Below are positions 1-8,819 of a stretch of 64,000 nucleotides of DNA, piece after piece. Within the stretch, counting starts at the first letter, position 1. Each line of letters opens with the position of its first letter. The stretch covers positions 62,001 to 126,000 of the forward strand of contig NZ_JAAZWE010000007.1 of the NCBI RefSeq assembly GCF_013185185.1, given 5' to 3'. The notes under the pieces were generated by a model. It was not told where the DNA came from. It searched no databases and worked only from the letters and a program-made list of their open reading frames with translations. This DNA is from Saccharibacillus endophyticus (GTDB lineage: Bacteria > Bacillota > Bacilli > Paenibacillales > Paenibacillaceae). The translations under genes and the position numbers were made by a program.

Positions 1-90
1 CTCAAAACGCTCGGACCTTCGGGCAGATTGGAAGTCATGCACGATGTTTTTGAAAAGCTCATGGGTTCTGCTGACGCCGGGAAACGTTGA
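1..90 (+). CDS. 3' end of an unidentified gene (partial)
   Basis: Frame 1 is open from the window edge to a TGA at 88-90, giving 29 residues that include the stretch LEVMHDVFEKLMG. This could be the C-terminus of a gene starting outside the window. No motif is recognisable and such a short open frame may be chance, so the call rests on the frame and on the lack of any other explanation for this stretch. Confidence 0.35.
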   Translation, partial: LKTLGPSGRLEVMHDVFEKLMGSADAGKR

Positions 91-172
91 CTTTAAGAGA
101 GTCGGGTGAATTTGTCCACGTGAACTCGGCGATAACGTCCATGGAGTAAGCGGCTTTTCTTCTCTAAGATAG

Positions 173-192
173 TGATAATGATTATCAATGAC
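173..192. promoter_or_regulatory. Fur box (iron-responsive operator)
   Basis: The sequence GATAATGATTATCAATGAC at 174-192 matches the classic 19-bp Fur consensus (GATAATGATTATCATTATC) at all but a few right-arm positions. It sits 18 bases before the ATG of the siderophore-binding lipoprotein gene, so iron-replete Fur would block its expression. This agrees with the iron-related function of both downstream genes. Confidence 0.88.
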
Positions 193-209
193 TTAGGGGG
201 AGCTTATAC

Positions 210-1298
210 ATGAGAGAGAAAGCTTGGGAAGAAAAAAGGAAGAATAATAATAGGAATACGCAATCGCCAACTCGCAAAATGCGACATATGCGCGCTGCAT
301 TGACCCTGATCGGTTTATTGGCAATGATGCTGTTTCTGGCGGCTTGCGGCGCGCAATCCCAATCCGCGGCAACGACCGAGGCACCTGCGACTACAGCGGC
401 TGCCGAGACTGCGACGCCTGCCGCTTCGACAGAAAGTACGGATACCGGATTGCGTTCGATTACCCATTTAAAAGGCACAGCCGAGATCGCGATGCAGCCG
501 CAGCGCGTCGTGGCTTTGTCCGCTGCTTACATCGACCATATGCTGACCATCGGCGAGAAGCCGGTCGGCGTCAACAACGAAGAACGTTACGGCGGCGACT
601 ATCTCCCTTATTTGGCGGACGAGCTGGAAGGCGTAGCGGTCGTCGGATCGGCGGATACCCCGAATCTGGAAGCCATCCTGCAATTGAATCCGGATGTCAT
701 CCTGGTCGAAAGCCGTACGGCCGAAACCAGCTACGAGCAGTTGAACAAGATCGCGCCGACGATTGTGCTGGGTAACGAGTGGAAAGACTACGACGAGGAC
801 CCGGATTTCTGGACCGAGGATCTGCTGAAGGTTGCGGAGATGTACGATAAGACGGAAGTCGCTCAAAGCAAAATCGACGAACTGAAGAAGAAAACGGCCG
901 AAGTCAAAGCATTGGTCGAGAAGTCGGAAAACCGTAAACTGGCCTATGTGCGCGTACGCGAGAAACTGTTCCAAATCTATGGGCAAAACGGTCATCCGAC
1001 GAACGCCTTATTGTACCGCGACCTTGGCTTCGAACCGTCTTCCATTACGCCCGTCGAGCATCGCGAGGACCTGTCGCTTGAAGGCGTAGCCGACCTGGAT
1101 GCGAACCGTCTCATTCTCGAGGTCGATCCGAACGGCGGAGACTTCCTCGCGCAAGCTCAGGAAAGTTCGATCTGGAAAGACGTTCCGGCCGTGCAGCAGG
1201 AGCAGGTCTACGAAACGGACTCCTTCTGGCTGTTCAAAGGCTGGGGCGTGCTGGGCCGAACGGAGATCCTCGAGGACATACGGAAGCTGGTCGAATAG
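210..1298 (+). CDS. Iron-siderophore ABC transporter substrate-binding lipoprotein (FecB/FhuD-like)
   Basis: Surface lipoprotein that would bind a ferric siderophore and hand it to an FecCD-type permease. The 362 aa product has a basic N-terminus, a hydrophobic segment (about residues 28-45) and the lipobox LAAC with Cys46. A Ser/Thr/Ala linker follows, then a periplasmic-binding-protein fold of the TroA/FecB type with the recognisable stretches RVVALSAAYIDHMLTIG, NLEAILQLNPDVILV and WLFKGWGVLGRTEIL. The ATG at 210 has AGGGGGA upstream; Met24 would also keep the signal peptide but lacks a ribosome site. A Fur box lies just upstream. No permease or ATPase gene follows, so the transporter partners must be encoded elsewhere. 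Confidence 0.9.
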   Translation: MREKAWEEKRKNNNRNTQSPTRKMRHMRAALTLIGLLAMMLFLAACGAQSQSAATTEAPATTAAAETATPAASTESTDTGLRSITHLKGTAEIAMQPQRVVALSAAYIDHMLTIGEKPVGVNNEERYGGDYLPYLADELEGVAVVGSADTPNLEAILQLNPDVILVESRTAETSYEQLNKIAPTIVLGNEWKDYDEDPDFWTEDLLKVAEMYDKTEVAQSKIDELKKKTAEVKALVEKSENRKLAYVRVREKLFQIYGQNGHPTNALLYRDLGFEPSSITPVEHREDLSLEGVADLDANRLILEVDPNGGDFLAQAQESSIWKDVPAVQQEQVYETDSFWLFKGWGVLGRTEILEDIRKLVE

Positions 1299-2174
1299 AT
1301 GAACGTAAGACGAACGGGACAAAAGGACGGAGACTTCCTGCAAGAGCTTAAAAGGCTGCTGCGCCGGCACTTTGCGGTGGTGTGGATCGAGTCGGAAGAG
1401 GATTGGGATCGATTGAGCGAAAGCGGAGAGCTTCAGACGACAAACGCGACCTTAGCCGATTCCCGTACGCTTTTTCCTTATGCTGCCGTGGATCTGCTTG
1501 ACCCGGTCATTCTTTACGAGGTCCTTGCTCTGCAATCGCGGCAGCTTGGCGACGTATCTTCGGACGTAACGGGAACCTTGTTTGCCAAACGCTATTCGGT
1601 GCTGATCGCAGGAATGTTCGCGGCCTACACGTTATACGATGTCCCGATATCGGCAGACTTAAGCGATACCCGCATCCGGCTTGAACAGGGCGGAACCATG
1701 GCCTACCTGGTCCGGCACGATTCGCAGTTTGCAAATCCGGCCGAACTTATGGATGCCGGGCGTAAAAGATTGCCTTCGTCCGAAGCGCGATCCGGTTTCT
1801 CCGTTTACGCCCGACGCATCGACGAACATTTCAGCACGATACTCGACGCGGTAAGCTCAATCACGCGTGCCCATAACAAAGTGCTCCGCTCGCTCGTCCT
1901 GCATCAGGTGCATATGCTGTACGCCGGACTGCAAGCCGAGGCGGCCCATCCGGACTTTCGACCGCGCGGCCGCGCAGCCCTCATTGCAGCGGATCGCGAA
2001 GCCTTGAGTCGCCCGGAAAATGCAGCCTTCCATGCAAACTTTCGCCGGGCCGAAGAAAGCCCGCCGAATCGCCCGCTGCTGATGCGCCGATACTGCTGCC
2101 AAGCTTATCGCACGTCACCCGGAGGGCATTCGCACGGCTACTGCGAGAGCTGTCCCAAGATCGGCAGCGGATAA
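1299..2174 (+). CDS. FhuF-like siderophore-iron reductase (2Fe-2S)
   Basis: Likely cytosolic reductase that frees iron from imported ferric siderophores. The 291 aa product ends with the cysteine signature of the FhuF family: RRYCCQAY...GYCESCP, with Cys266, Cys267, Cys282 and Cys285 in a C-C-x14-C-x2-C arrangement that ligates a 2Fe-2S cluster. The rest shows only weak family features, as is usual for this group. Its ATG begins directly after the stop codon of the binding-protein gene, so the two are translationally coupled and share the Fur-controlled promoter. Assignment rests on the C-terminal cysteines plus context; an IucA/IucC-type synthetase is excluded by length. Confidence 0.75.
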   Translation: MNVRRTGQKDGDFLQELKRLLRRHFAVVWIESEEDWDRLSESGELQTTNATLADSRTLFPYAAVDLLDPVILYEVLALQSRQLGDVSSDVTGTLFAKRYSVLIAGMFAAYTLYDVPISADLSDTRIRLEQGGTMAYLVRHDSQFANPAELMDAGRKRLPSSEARSGFSVYARRIDEHFSTILDAVSSITRAHNKVLRSLVLHQVHMLYAGLQAEAAHPDFRPRGRAALIAADREALSRPENAAFHANFRRAEESPPNRPLLMRRYCCQAYRTSPGGHSHGYCESCPKIGSG

Positions 2175-2229
2175 AAGAGACGCATTAAACTTTAAAATGT
2201 TCCCTTTTGAAACGAAAAACCAGACATCC

Positions 2230-2268
2230 AACGCGCATCGGTATTCAATCGATGCGCGTTCTTGATTT
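2230..2268 (+). terminator. Intrinsic terminator after the iron operon
   Basis: An 11-bp perfect stem (AACGCGCATCG at 2230-2240 with CGATGCGCGTT at 2250-2260, 9-base loop) lies 56 bases after the fhuF-like stop. It is followed by CTTGATTTTG, a modest T-rich tail. Confidence 0.65.
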
Positions 2269-2320
2269 TGTATGTGAAGAAGTAGATTTTTATAACCCCA
2301 AAAACGGTGAAGCATAAGCG

Positions 2321-2412
2321 AAGGGAGAAATTCAGTGAAAGACGCCTTTGAACTCGTAAAGCCGAAGGCTTTATGAGTGAGACAGCGCCTTGAACGAATT
2401 TTCCCCGCAGCC
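2321..2412 (+). repeat. Dispersed stem-loop element, copy 1
   Basis: About 90 bases that reappear in reverse orientation at 48803-48919. Shared blocks are AAATTCAGYGAA, ACGCCTTTGAACTCG and GTGAGACAGCGYCTTGARCG followed by AATTTTCC. Here the inner hairpin is CTCGTAAAGCC (2353-2363), loop GAA, GGCTTTATGAG (2367-2377), with one G-T wobble. The outer arms GGGAGAAATTC and GAATTTTCCCC also pair imperfectly. It fills most of the 342-base gap 2175-2516, which contains no gene. Confidence 0.7.
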
Positions 2413-2516
2413 CCCGAGCTTCACCCCCCCACCCCATTCTGTGTTAAGCTAACCACATAGACCGGTTCGGAAAAATCTCGGCCCGGCAGCGCTTTATTCG
2501 CGAAGGAGGATGTTCG

Positions 2517-2807
2517 ATGATTGTTATTCACGCCGATATGCAGATCAAGCCGGAGAAAAGGGAAGCTTTTCTTCAAACGGTTCAACCGCTCGTAGCCGGA
2601 TCGCAAGCCGAAGAAGGTTGTCTGCGCTATACGCTGACCCAAGACGTGGCGAATCTCAACCGGTTCACGATGATCGAAGTCTGGGCGGACCAAGATGCGG
2701 TGGATCGCCATAATGCCTCGTCGCATTTTACCGGCTTCTTTAAAGTTTCGACCGACTTCTTTGCCCTGCCGCTGAAGGCCGAGAAATTCACTGCGGCGGA
2801 CGTTTAG
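2517..2807 (+). CDS. ABM-domain monooxygenase-like protein (YgiN/antibiotic biosynthesis monooxygenase family)
   Basis: Small cofactor-independent dimeric alpha/beta-barrel protein of 96 aa, the usual size of single ABM domains. The sequence shows the family pattern: an N-terminal strand MIVIHADMQIKPEKREAF, a middle EEGCLRYTLTQD segment, a strand ending MIEVWADQDAVDRHNAS and a C-terminal helix FTGFFKVSTDFF. Members oxidise quinols or polyketides, or act in stress; the substrate here cannot be deduced. AAGGAGGA sits 7 bases before the ATG. It is followed closely by a histidine phosphatase gene and the two are probably co-transcribed. Confidence 0.85.
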   Translation: MIVIHADMQIKPEKREAFLQTVQPLVAGSQAEEGCLRYTLTQDVANLNRFTMIEVWADQDAVDRHNASSHFTGFFKVSTDFFALPLKAEKFTAADV

Positions 2808-2838
2808 ACCGAGAACTCATCATACAGGGGGCTAGATC

Positions 2839-3489
2839 ATGGGGAAAAAGGTTAATTTGTATCTGATTCGGCACGGCGAGACGTATCTCAATCGCTATAA
2901 AAGAATGCAGGGATGGGCGGACAGTCCGCTGACGGAAGAAGGCAAGGTTGTGGCGGTCGCGACGGGGGAAAAGCTGGCGGATACCGTCTTCGCCCACGTT
3001 TACACGAGCGATTCGGGGAGAACGCTGGAGACGGCAGAAATTATTTTGAAGGAAAACAAGCATCCGGTTCCCTTGATCAAGCGGACCAAAGCTTTTCGCG
3101 AAACGTTTTTCGGCGGCTTCGAGGGCGAGTATTCCCAAGTGGCGCTGAAGCAGATCGCGGAAGTGGGCGGCATCGGAAGCTTCGACGAGCTGCGCCGACA
3201 ATTCACGGTCAAGGAAGTCGCGGACCTGATCAAAAAGGCGGACCCTTACGGCCACGCGGAAAGCTTCGACGAACTATGGACGCGCATCCAAGGCGGGTTG
3301 GAAGAAGTCGTCGGTCTCGATTACGAGGACGATGCCAATATCCTGATCGTTTCGCACGGCAACACCATCCGCAATATCGTCAGCCAACTGTGCGAGGAAG
3401 TGGACGCTTCGGTCGAGATCCGCAACGCGAGCATCACGATCTTGCAGCATGTGGATCAAGAGTACGGAATGGTTTGTTTTAACCAATAA
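2839..3489 (+). CDS. Histidine phosphatase family protein (phosphoglycerate-mutase-like)
   Basis: Cytosolic phosphatase or mutase of 216 aa. The catalytic phospho-histidine motif is near the N-terminus (LIRHGETYLNR), followed by the branch's GWADSPLTEEG segment, the substrate-binding TSDSGRTLETAEII and the second active-site histidine in VSHGNTIRNI. This matches the PhoE/GpmB branch that removes phosphate from small substrates rather than true glycolytic mutase. The start has AGGGGG about 10 bases upstream. A strong terminator begins 6 bases after the stop, closing the two-gene unit with the ABM protein. Confidence 0.88.
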   Translation: MGKKVNLYLIRHGETYLNRYKRMQGWADSPLTEEGKVVAVATGEKLADTVFAHVYTSDSGRTLETAEIILKENKHPVPLIKRTKAFRETFFGGFEGEYSQVALKQIAEVGGIGSFDELRRQFTVKEVADLIKKADPYGHAESFDELWTRIQGGLEEVVGLDYEDDANILIVSHGNTIRNIVSQLCEEVDASVEIRNASITILQHVDQEYGMVCFNQ

Positions 3490-3494
3490 TCGTT

Positions 3495-3521
3495 AAGGAC
3501 GGCTGCGGCCGTCCTTTTTTT
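3495..3521 (+). terminator. Intrinsic terminator
   Basis: Perfect 9-bp stem AAGGACGGC (3495-3503) and GCCGTCCTT (3508-3516) around a TGCG loop, running into a T-tract to 3521. Confidence 0.92.
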
Positions 3522-3607
3522 GTTGGCGTTCCGAGCGTTTTCCGACTCTCTGACAGTGCCGGAGAAATTGAAGGTTTAACTTCGGCGTCGTTTGCTTTAC
3601 ACTTTTT

Positions 3608-3621
3608 TGCAAACGATTACA
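3608..3621. promoter_or_regulatory. CcpA cre-like site upstream of AraC regulator gene
   Basis: TGCAAACGATTACA matches the cre consensus TGWAANCGNTNWCA with one mismatch (position 3). It lies 32 bases before the start of the sensor-regulator of sugar locus 1, consistent with carbon catabolite repression. Confidence 0.6.
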
Positions 3622-3652
3622 AAAAAAGAACGGGCAAGAGGGGGCCGGACGG

Positions 3653-5998
3653 ATGCAGCGCAACAAGACGAGTATCCTCTTTTTCAAACGGTTGATTAAG
3701 TACTTTCTGATCTTGGCTATACTCATTCTGATGATGGCTCCGTTGTATGTCAAATCGTATGATTTGGCCAAGCGGCTGACGATCGAAAAAAGTTCGGCTC
3801 GGTTGGAAGACGGAATCGGGGCGTTGGAACGGCAGGTGCTGCGAGCGCAAGAGATCGCGAATCTGCTCAGACAGGAAGAAAGTTTCAAACGGCTGTTCTT
3901 TTTGCAAGGCGAGCCTTCCAGTGCTTATTATTACGACTTCGAACGTCTGCAAACCAAGCTGAAAAGCTTGTCGCTGACGCAGGATCTGTTCTCGAATGCT
4001 TATATCGCGTTTCGCGACAATCCGGTTTTCGTATCCAATTCGCTGTCTTCGGATAACGCGGACGATGTTTACCGGCGTTATTACCGCTATCCGGGCATGA
4101 CCGCACAGGAATGGAAAACGATGTTGTTCGGCAAAACGGACGTTTTTCGTATCCTGCCGTCCAAGGCGGTTCACTCCTCTTATTACAGCAGGCACGACTT
4201 TCAGGCAATGACGGTGCTGATCAACAATTCCTACTATAATGCGCTGGATGTCAAAAGCGTGCTGGCGATCGACATCAACACGGAAGATATCGCGAAGCTG
4301 CTGCTGTATGAGGAACAGCTTCGCGATCATCAGGTATACCTGACCGACCTGGACGGCAATCTGTTGTTGGCAAAAGGGAGCGAAGCGAGCGCGTCGCAAG
4401 CCGATACTCTACAAGAAGTTTTGACCAAACAAGCATCCACAGGCAGTCCGAAGGAAGGCGCGATCGAGCTGAACTCGCGGCAATACGTGACGCTGAGCGA
4501 CGCAAGTACTCAGTTGGGCATTCGCGTCGTCGTCGCGATTCCTTCCAGCACATTCGAGACCAATATCGATGCGCTGATGGAACTGGTGGCGACGTATGCG
4601 GCTGCGGGCGCGGTCGTCGTCGTGCTGCTGGCCGTCCTGTTCTCCATGCGCGAAACGTTGACGCTCCGGAAGTTGGTGGAAGCGGCGGGAACGTTGAGCC
4701 AGGTGAATTTTACGACGCTGAACGAATACAAATACATGGATCGCGCATTCACGCGTATTCGTTCGATCAATGAAGAACAGCTGGGACGAATCGAAGCATT
4801 GAACCGTTCGATTCGCTATTCGGTACTGAAAAATCTGCTGGTGCTAGGCGTGCATACGCAGCGCGAGTTGGAAGAAGCGATCGATTGTTTCGGCGATACG
4901 TTCGAAAGGTTTTGCATAGCCAAGGCGAGGTGGAGCACGGAGGAGAACAGAGAAGAGCGAGATGAGGCGACCCCCGCTTCGTTGCGGCCTAATCCAGGTA
5001 TCGAGTTGGAAAAAGTGCTGCGGACGCTGTCGGATTACGGCGTGCTGGCGCTTCACTTTCATGCAAACGAAGCGGTATTCGTGCTGTTCGGCAAATCGGA
5101 GGAAAAAGGCTCTGTTCAGGAGCTCGGAGACCGATTATCCGATATGCTGCGGACGTTGGGCCGCGATGTTCCATCGAGCTCGATCATCAATATCGGCTTG
5201 AGCGGGATGGGAAGCGGATTGAAGCAAGCCAGACCGGCGTATGAACAGGCGCAATGCGCGTTGTCGCTTCATGAGAACGGAATCTCCAGCGGCGTGCATG
5301 TTTTTGAGCGGTCGGGCAGCGGGGAAGGCGGGCCGGAATTCGACCATACGATCCCGCTCAAGCTGCATGATGCGTTGATTGCGGGAGAAGAGCGCGGCAC
5401 GGAACAGATTTTTGCCGATGCGTCGACTCAGATGGCCGACCATGCGCGAACCGAACAAGAACGGCTGCAAATTTTCTTTACCGTCAGGCAAACCGTGTCC
5501 AATGCCCACAAAGTGATGCGTCTCGGCAACGGATATAAAGAAGAAACGAAGGTAGAGGCTCTCCCCGAATATGACCAAACGAAAGACGTATTCAAGCTTT
5601 TCGACCAACTGGAGCAAACCGCTCTGGAGCTATGCAGGTCGGTGATCGGTCGAAAAAAAAGCAACAACGACCGATTGAAAGCGGATATTTTGAATTACGT
5701 CGCAGAGAACTACGGGGACTCGTCGCTGTCTGCGGGAAAGATTGCCGGGGAATTGATGCTGTCGGAGAAATACGTGTTTTCATTCGTGAAAGAGCAGACC
5801 GGCAAAAGCTTGGGCAAATATATCGAGGAGCTTCGTCTGGACAAAGCCGAGCGTCTGCTGATGCAGACCGACGAGCCGAACAGCGCCATTTTGAAAAAAT
5901 GCGGCTTCGGCAGCGAAAATACCTTTTACCGCGCTTTCTCCAAAAAACACGGCGTCACGCCGTCGAGCTGGAAAGAAACGCACCGCAAACTTACGTAA
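3653..5998 (+). CDS. Membrane-anchored AraC-family sensor/transcriptional regulator
   Basis: Regulator of sugar locus 1. The 781 aa protein has a membrane segment at about residues 13-33 (LIKYFLILAILILMMAPLYV), a roughly 275-residue extracellular sensing region, a second membrane segment at about 308-332 (TYAAAGAVVVVLLAVLF) and a cytoplasmic part. The last 100 residues form two AraC helix-turn-helix motifs (LSAGKIAGELMLSEKYVF and ILKKCGFGSENTFYRAFSKK, ending TPSSWKE). Such one-protein sensors usually sit beside, and activate, an oligosaccharide importer in Paenibacillaceae; the binding lipoprotein follows 136 bases downstream. The start is supported by AAGAGGGGG. No receiver domain is visible, unlike YesN. 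Confidence 0.9.
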   Translation: MQRNKTSILFFKRLIKYFLILAILILMMAPLYVKSYDLAKRLTIEKSSARLEDGIGALERQVLRAQEIANLLRQEESFKRLFFLQGEPSSAYYYDFERLQTKLKSLSLTQDLFSNAYIAFRDNPVFVSNSLSSDNADDVYRRYYRYPGMTAQEWKTMLFGKTDVFRILPSKAVHSSYYSRHDFQAMTVLINNSYYNALDVKSVLAIDINTEDIAKLLLYEEQLRDHQVYLTDLDGNLLLAKGSEASASQADTLQEVLTKQASTGSPKEGAIELNSRQYVTLSDASTQLGIRVVVAIPSSTFETNIDALMELVATYAAAGAVVVVLLAVLFSMRETLTLRKLVEAAGTLSQVNFTTLNEYKYMDRAFTRIRSINEEQLGRIEALNRSIRYSVLKNLLVLGVHTQRELEEAIDCFGDTFERFCIAKARWSTEENREERDEATPASLRPNPGIELEKVLRTLSDYGVLALHFHANEAVFVLFGKSEEKGSVQELGDRLSDMLRTLGRDVPSSSIINIGLSGMGSGLKQARPAYEQAQCALSLHENGISSGVHVFERSGSGEGGPEFDHTIPLKLHDALIAGEERGTEQIFADASTQMADHARTEQERLQIFFTVRQTVSNAHKVMRLGNGYKEETKVEALPEYDQTKDVFKLFDQLEQTALELCRSVIGRKKSNNDRLKADILNYVAENYGDSSLSAGKIAGELMLSEKYVFSFVKEQTGKSLGKYIEELRLDKAERLLMQTDEPNSAILKKCGFGSENTFYRAFSKKHGVTPSSWKETHRKLT

Positions 5999-6099
5999 TG
6001 ACAGGTCGGAAAGAAATTGCCAGTGCCCGGATCGGACGATGCGACAGGGATGACAATAGTGCCGGTTCCTCAAAGCGGAAACATTGTCTACATTGAATT

Positions 6100-6113
6100 T
6101 GTAAGCGATTCCA
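6100..6113. promoter_or_regulatory. CcpA cre-like site upstream of sugar importer 1
   Basis: TGTAAGCGATTCCA fits the cre consensus with one mismatch and lies 21 bases before the TTG start of the binding lipoprotein, a position where CcpA would block transcription. Confidence 0.65.
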
Positions 6114-6134
6114 TTCAAAAGGGAGGAACACAAG

Positions 6135-7784
6135 TTGAGCATACGAACGAGATATGAGGCATGGCGAAAAGGAACGGCATCGGCTCTGGCTTTGATCTTG
6201 GCGGGAACGCTGCTGTCGGCCTGCGCTTCGGGCAGCGGGCAGGAAGCGGCGCCGGCCGTAGGCGAAGACGGGCGTCCGATTATTACGGTTGCGGTACAGG
6301 CTAATCCCAACGTCGAAGATTACGAGACCAACCATTACACCAAGCGGATCGAAGAAGCGATGAACGTGGACCTGCAATTCATGGAACTGCCGAGCCAGGC
6401 GGAGGAAGCGATCACCAAGCTGTCTTTGATGGTATCGTCCGGCTCGAAGCTTCCCGACGTGATCAATGTGTATCTGAACGAGTCGACGATCTATGATTAC
6501 GCGGCCAAAGGCGTGTTCATCAAACAGGACGATTATCTGAATAACGCCGAGCTTGCGCCCAACTTCAACGCGATCCCGGACAAAGATTTCGTGTACAACG
6601 CGATGAAGCTGGCGGACGGAAGCGTCTATTCGCTGCCGCGCCACAACGTATACGAGTGGAACGAAGGCTCCAACCGGGCGTGGATCAATGCCGATTGGCT
6701 GGACAAGCTGAATCTGGAAACGCCGCGTACGACAGACGAACTGCATCGCGTATTGAAAGCGTTTGCCGAGCAGGACCCTAACGGCAACGGCAAAAAAGAC
6801 GAAATCGGCATGGTCGGCTCCACGAACGGCTGGTCGCAGAACGTGCGCGTGTTCTTGATGAACGCGTTCTTGTATGCCGATCCGGCGAAAGGATATCTGA
6901 ACGTGGAGGACGGCAAAATTTTCCCTTCGTTCACGCAGCCGGAATGGAAAGAAGGTCTGGAGTACATGAACCGGCTGGTCGCCGAAGGGCTGCTCTCCCC
7001 GTTGTCGTTCACCCAGGACGAGACGCAGATGAAGGCGCTCATCAACGTGCAGGGCGGCATGGCGGGCGTCGTTCCGGCCGGAAGCTACAGCGCGTTCGGA
7101 GCGGAGTTGGAGAACCATATGACGCTGCTTGCGCCGGTCAAAGGCCCTGCCGGATTCTCCGCAACGCCTTACAGCCCGTCGATGCCGACGCCGCTCTGGT
7201 TTATAACGAAAGATGCGGCCGACCCGGAACTGGCTTTCAAAGTCGGCGATTATTTGCTTGATCCGGAAATGTCCAAAGTCAGCCGTTACGGCGAAAAAGA
7301 CGTGGACTGGAGCGACGATCCGTCGATCACGGCGCAGTATCTCGGTCCGTTCGAAGAAACGGAAGGCATTCCGACCCGGTTGGCGGATCTGAATCCGGGC
7401 ATCTGGAACAATCCGCAAAACAAAAATTGGAACGACGCGAATCCGGCTTACCGCTCTTTGGAGACCAACAATTCGGCTTCCAACATGAAAAAGGACGCCG
7501 CCGCCGCGGCGCCCAACTGGCAGCCCGCCTACGCGGACGGATACGTAACGGCGTTTCCCGAAGAATCGATCTCCAAACTCAGCTACACGCCGGACGAGTT
7601 GAAGCAGGTCGCGGACAGCAAAACGGCGATCGACAACTATGTCAACGAGAGCGCCGTCGCGTTTATCACCGGCAACCGCCCGATGTCGCAATGGGACGCC
7701 TACATGGAAGAACTGAACAAGATGGGGCTGGACGTTTATCTGGAAGCGGCTCAAGCGGCGTATGACCGATCGCAAGCTCAATGA
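6135..7784 (+). CDS. Extracellular sugar-binding lipoprotein of ABC importer 1
   Basis: Oligosaccharide receptor of 549 aa anchored to the outer face of the membrane. The signal peptide ends in the lipobox LLSAC with Cys30. The mature protein has the large binding-protein fold of the LplA type, with the calcium-loop-like segment DPNGNGKKDEIG around residue 215 and the hinge pattern TPYSPSMPTPLWFITKDA. Translation starts at TTG 6135 behind GGGAGGA (6121-6127); the first in-frame ATG is too far inside. Two permease genes follow in the usual LplA-LplB-YtcP order. No ATPase gene is present, so a shared MsmX-type ATPase is presumed. A small GGTCC/GGACC hairpin lies between this gene and the next. 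Confidence 0.93.
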   Translation: MSIRTRYEAWRKGTASALALILAGTLLSACASGSGQEAAPAVGEDGRPIITVAVQANPNVEDYETNHYTKRIEEAMNVDLQFMELPSQAEEAITKLSLMVSSGSKLPDVINVYLNESTIYDYAAKGVFIKQDDYLNNAELAPNFNAIPDKDFVYNAMKLADGSVYSLPRHNVYEWNEGSNRAWINADWLDKLNLETPRTTDELHRVLKAFAEQDPNGNGKKDEIGMVGSTNGWSQNVRVFLMNAFLYADPAKGYLNVEDGKIFPSFTQPEWKEGLEYMNRLVAEGLLSPLSFTQDETQMKALINVQGGMAGVVPAGSYSAFGAELENHMTLLAPVKGPAGFSATPYSPSMPTPLWFITKDAADPELAFKVGDYLLDPEMSKVSRYGEKDVDWSDDPSITAQYLGPFEETEGIPTRLADLNPGIWNNPQNKNWNDANPAYRSLETNNSASNMKKDAAAAAPNWQPAYADGYVTAFPEESISKLSYTPDELKQVADSKTAIDNYVNESAVAFITGNRPMSQWDAYMEELNKMGLDVYLEAAQAAYDRSQAQ

Positions 7785-7828
7785 CCGTGACCTAACAGGT
7801 CCACGGGGACCGGAACAGGAGGACACTT

Positions 7829-8776
7829 ATGAGATCCCAACCTTTGCCGTCGGGCCGGGCGAAAAACGGTTCGAAAAAAAGCATCAGATCCGGTTGGCAG
7901 CTTTATCTGTTCCTGCTGCCCGCCGTCGTCTATATCGTCATATTCGCTTACGTTCCGATGGCCGGCGTGCAAATCGCGTTCAAGGAATACGACTTCACCA
8001 AAGGCATCTGGGGCAGCGAATGGGTCGGACTGGACAATTTCAGCCGTTTTTTCGAATCGTATCAATTCTGGACGATCATTCGCAATACGCTGCTGCTCTC
8101 GCTGTACAGCCTGGTCATTTCGTTTCCGCTGCCGATCTTGTTCGCGCTGGTGCTGAATTCGTTCATCGGGCAAAAATTCAAAAAGATCGTGCAGTCGGTC
8201 TCGTATATGCCGCACTTCATTTCCACCGTCGTGATCGTCGGAATGCTGGTGCAAATCTTTAACCCGAGAACGGGCGCTTTCGGTTCGCTGTATACCTTTT
8301 TTACCGGAAACGTGATGCCCGACGCGTTCGCGAATCCCGATCTGTTTCCGCATCTGTACGTATGGTCGGGGATCTGGCAAGGCATCGGCTGGAGCAGCAT
8401 CATCTATATCGCCGCGCTGTCGTCGGTCGACGAGCATTTGCATGAAGCGGCTCAGATCGACGGGGCTTCCAGGCTTCAGCGGGTGCGGCATATCGACTTC
8501 CCGTCCATTTTGCCCACGGCCACGATCATGTTGATTTTGGCAGTCGGGAATCTGATGGATATCGGCTTCGAAAAAGTCTTTCTGATGCAAAACGATCTGA
8601 ATCTTTCCAGCAGCGAAGTGATTTCGACGTACGTGTATAAGGTCGGATTGACCATCGGCGCAGGCGACTTTTCCTTCGCGACGGCGATCGGGTTGTTCAA
8701 TTCCGTGATCAATTTCGTGCTGTTGATTATCGTCAATTTCGCCGCCAAACGGATGGGGAACGCAAGCTTGTGGTAA
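7829..8776 (+). CDS. Sugar ABC transporter permease (LplB-type)
   Basis: Inner-membrane channel subunit of 315 aa with six predicted membrane segments, beginning with LYLFLLPAVVYIVIFAYVPM. The family hallmarks are AGVQIAFKEY after the first helix, the conserved WVGLDNFSRFF segment, and the ATPase-docking EAA loop EAAQIDGASRLQRVRHIDFP near residue 210. CAGGAGGA precedes the start. It would pair with the YtcP-type permease encoded next. Confidence 0.94.
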   Translation: MRSQPLPSGRAKNGSKKSIRSGWQLYLFLLPAVVYIVIFAYVPMAGVQIAFKEYDFTKGIWGSEWVGLDNFSRFFESYQFWTIIRNTLLLSLYSLVISFPLPILFALVLNSFIGQKFKKIVQSVSYMPHFISTVVIVGMLVQIFNPRTGAFGSLYTFFTGNVMPDAFANPDLFPHLYVWSGIWQGIGWSSIIYIAALSSVDEHLHEAAQIDGASRLQRVRHIDFPSILPTATIMLILAVGNLMDIGFEKVFLMQNDLNLSSSEVISTYVYKVGLTIGAGDFSFATAIGLFNSVINFVLLIIVNFAAKRMGNASLW

Positions 8777-8819
8777 ATGCCGCAGCCTTTTCCGGGCAAA
8801 GAAGCAAAGGAGGAACGGT

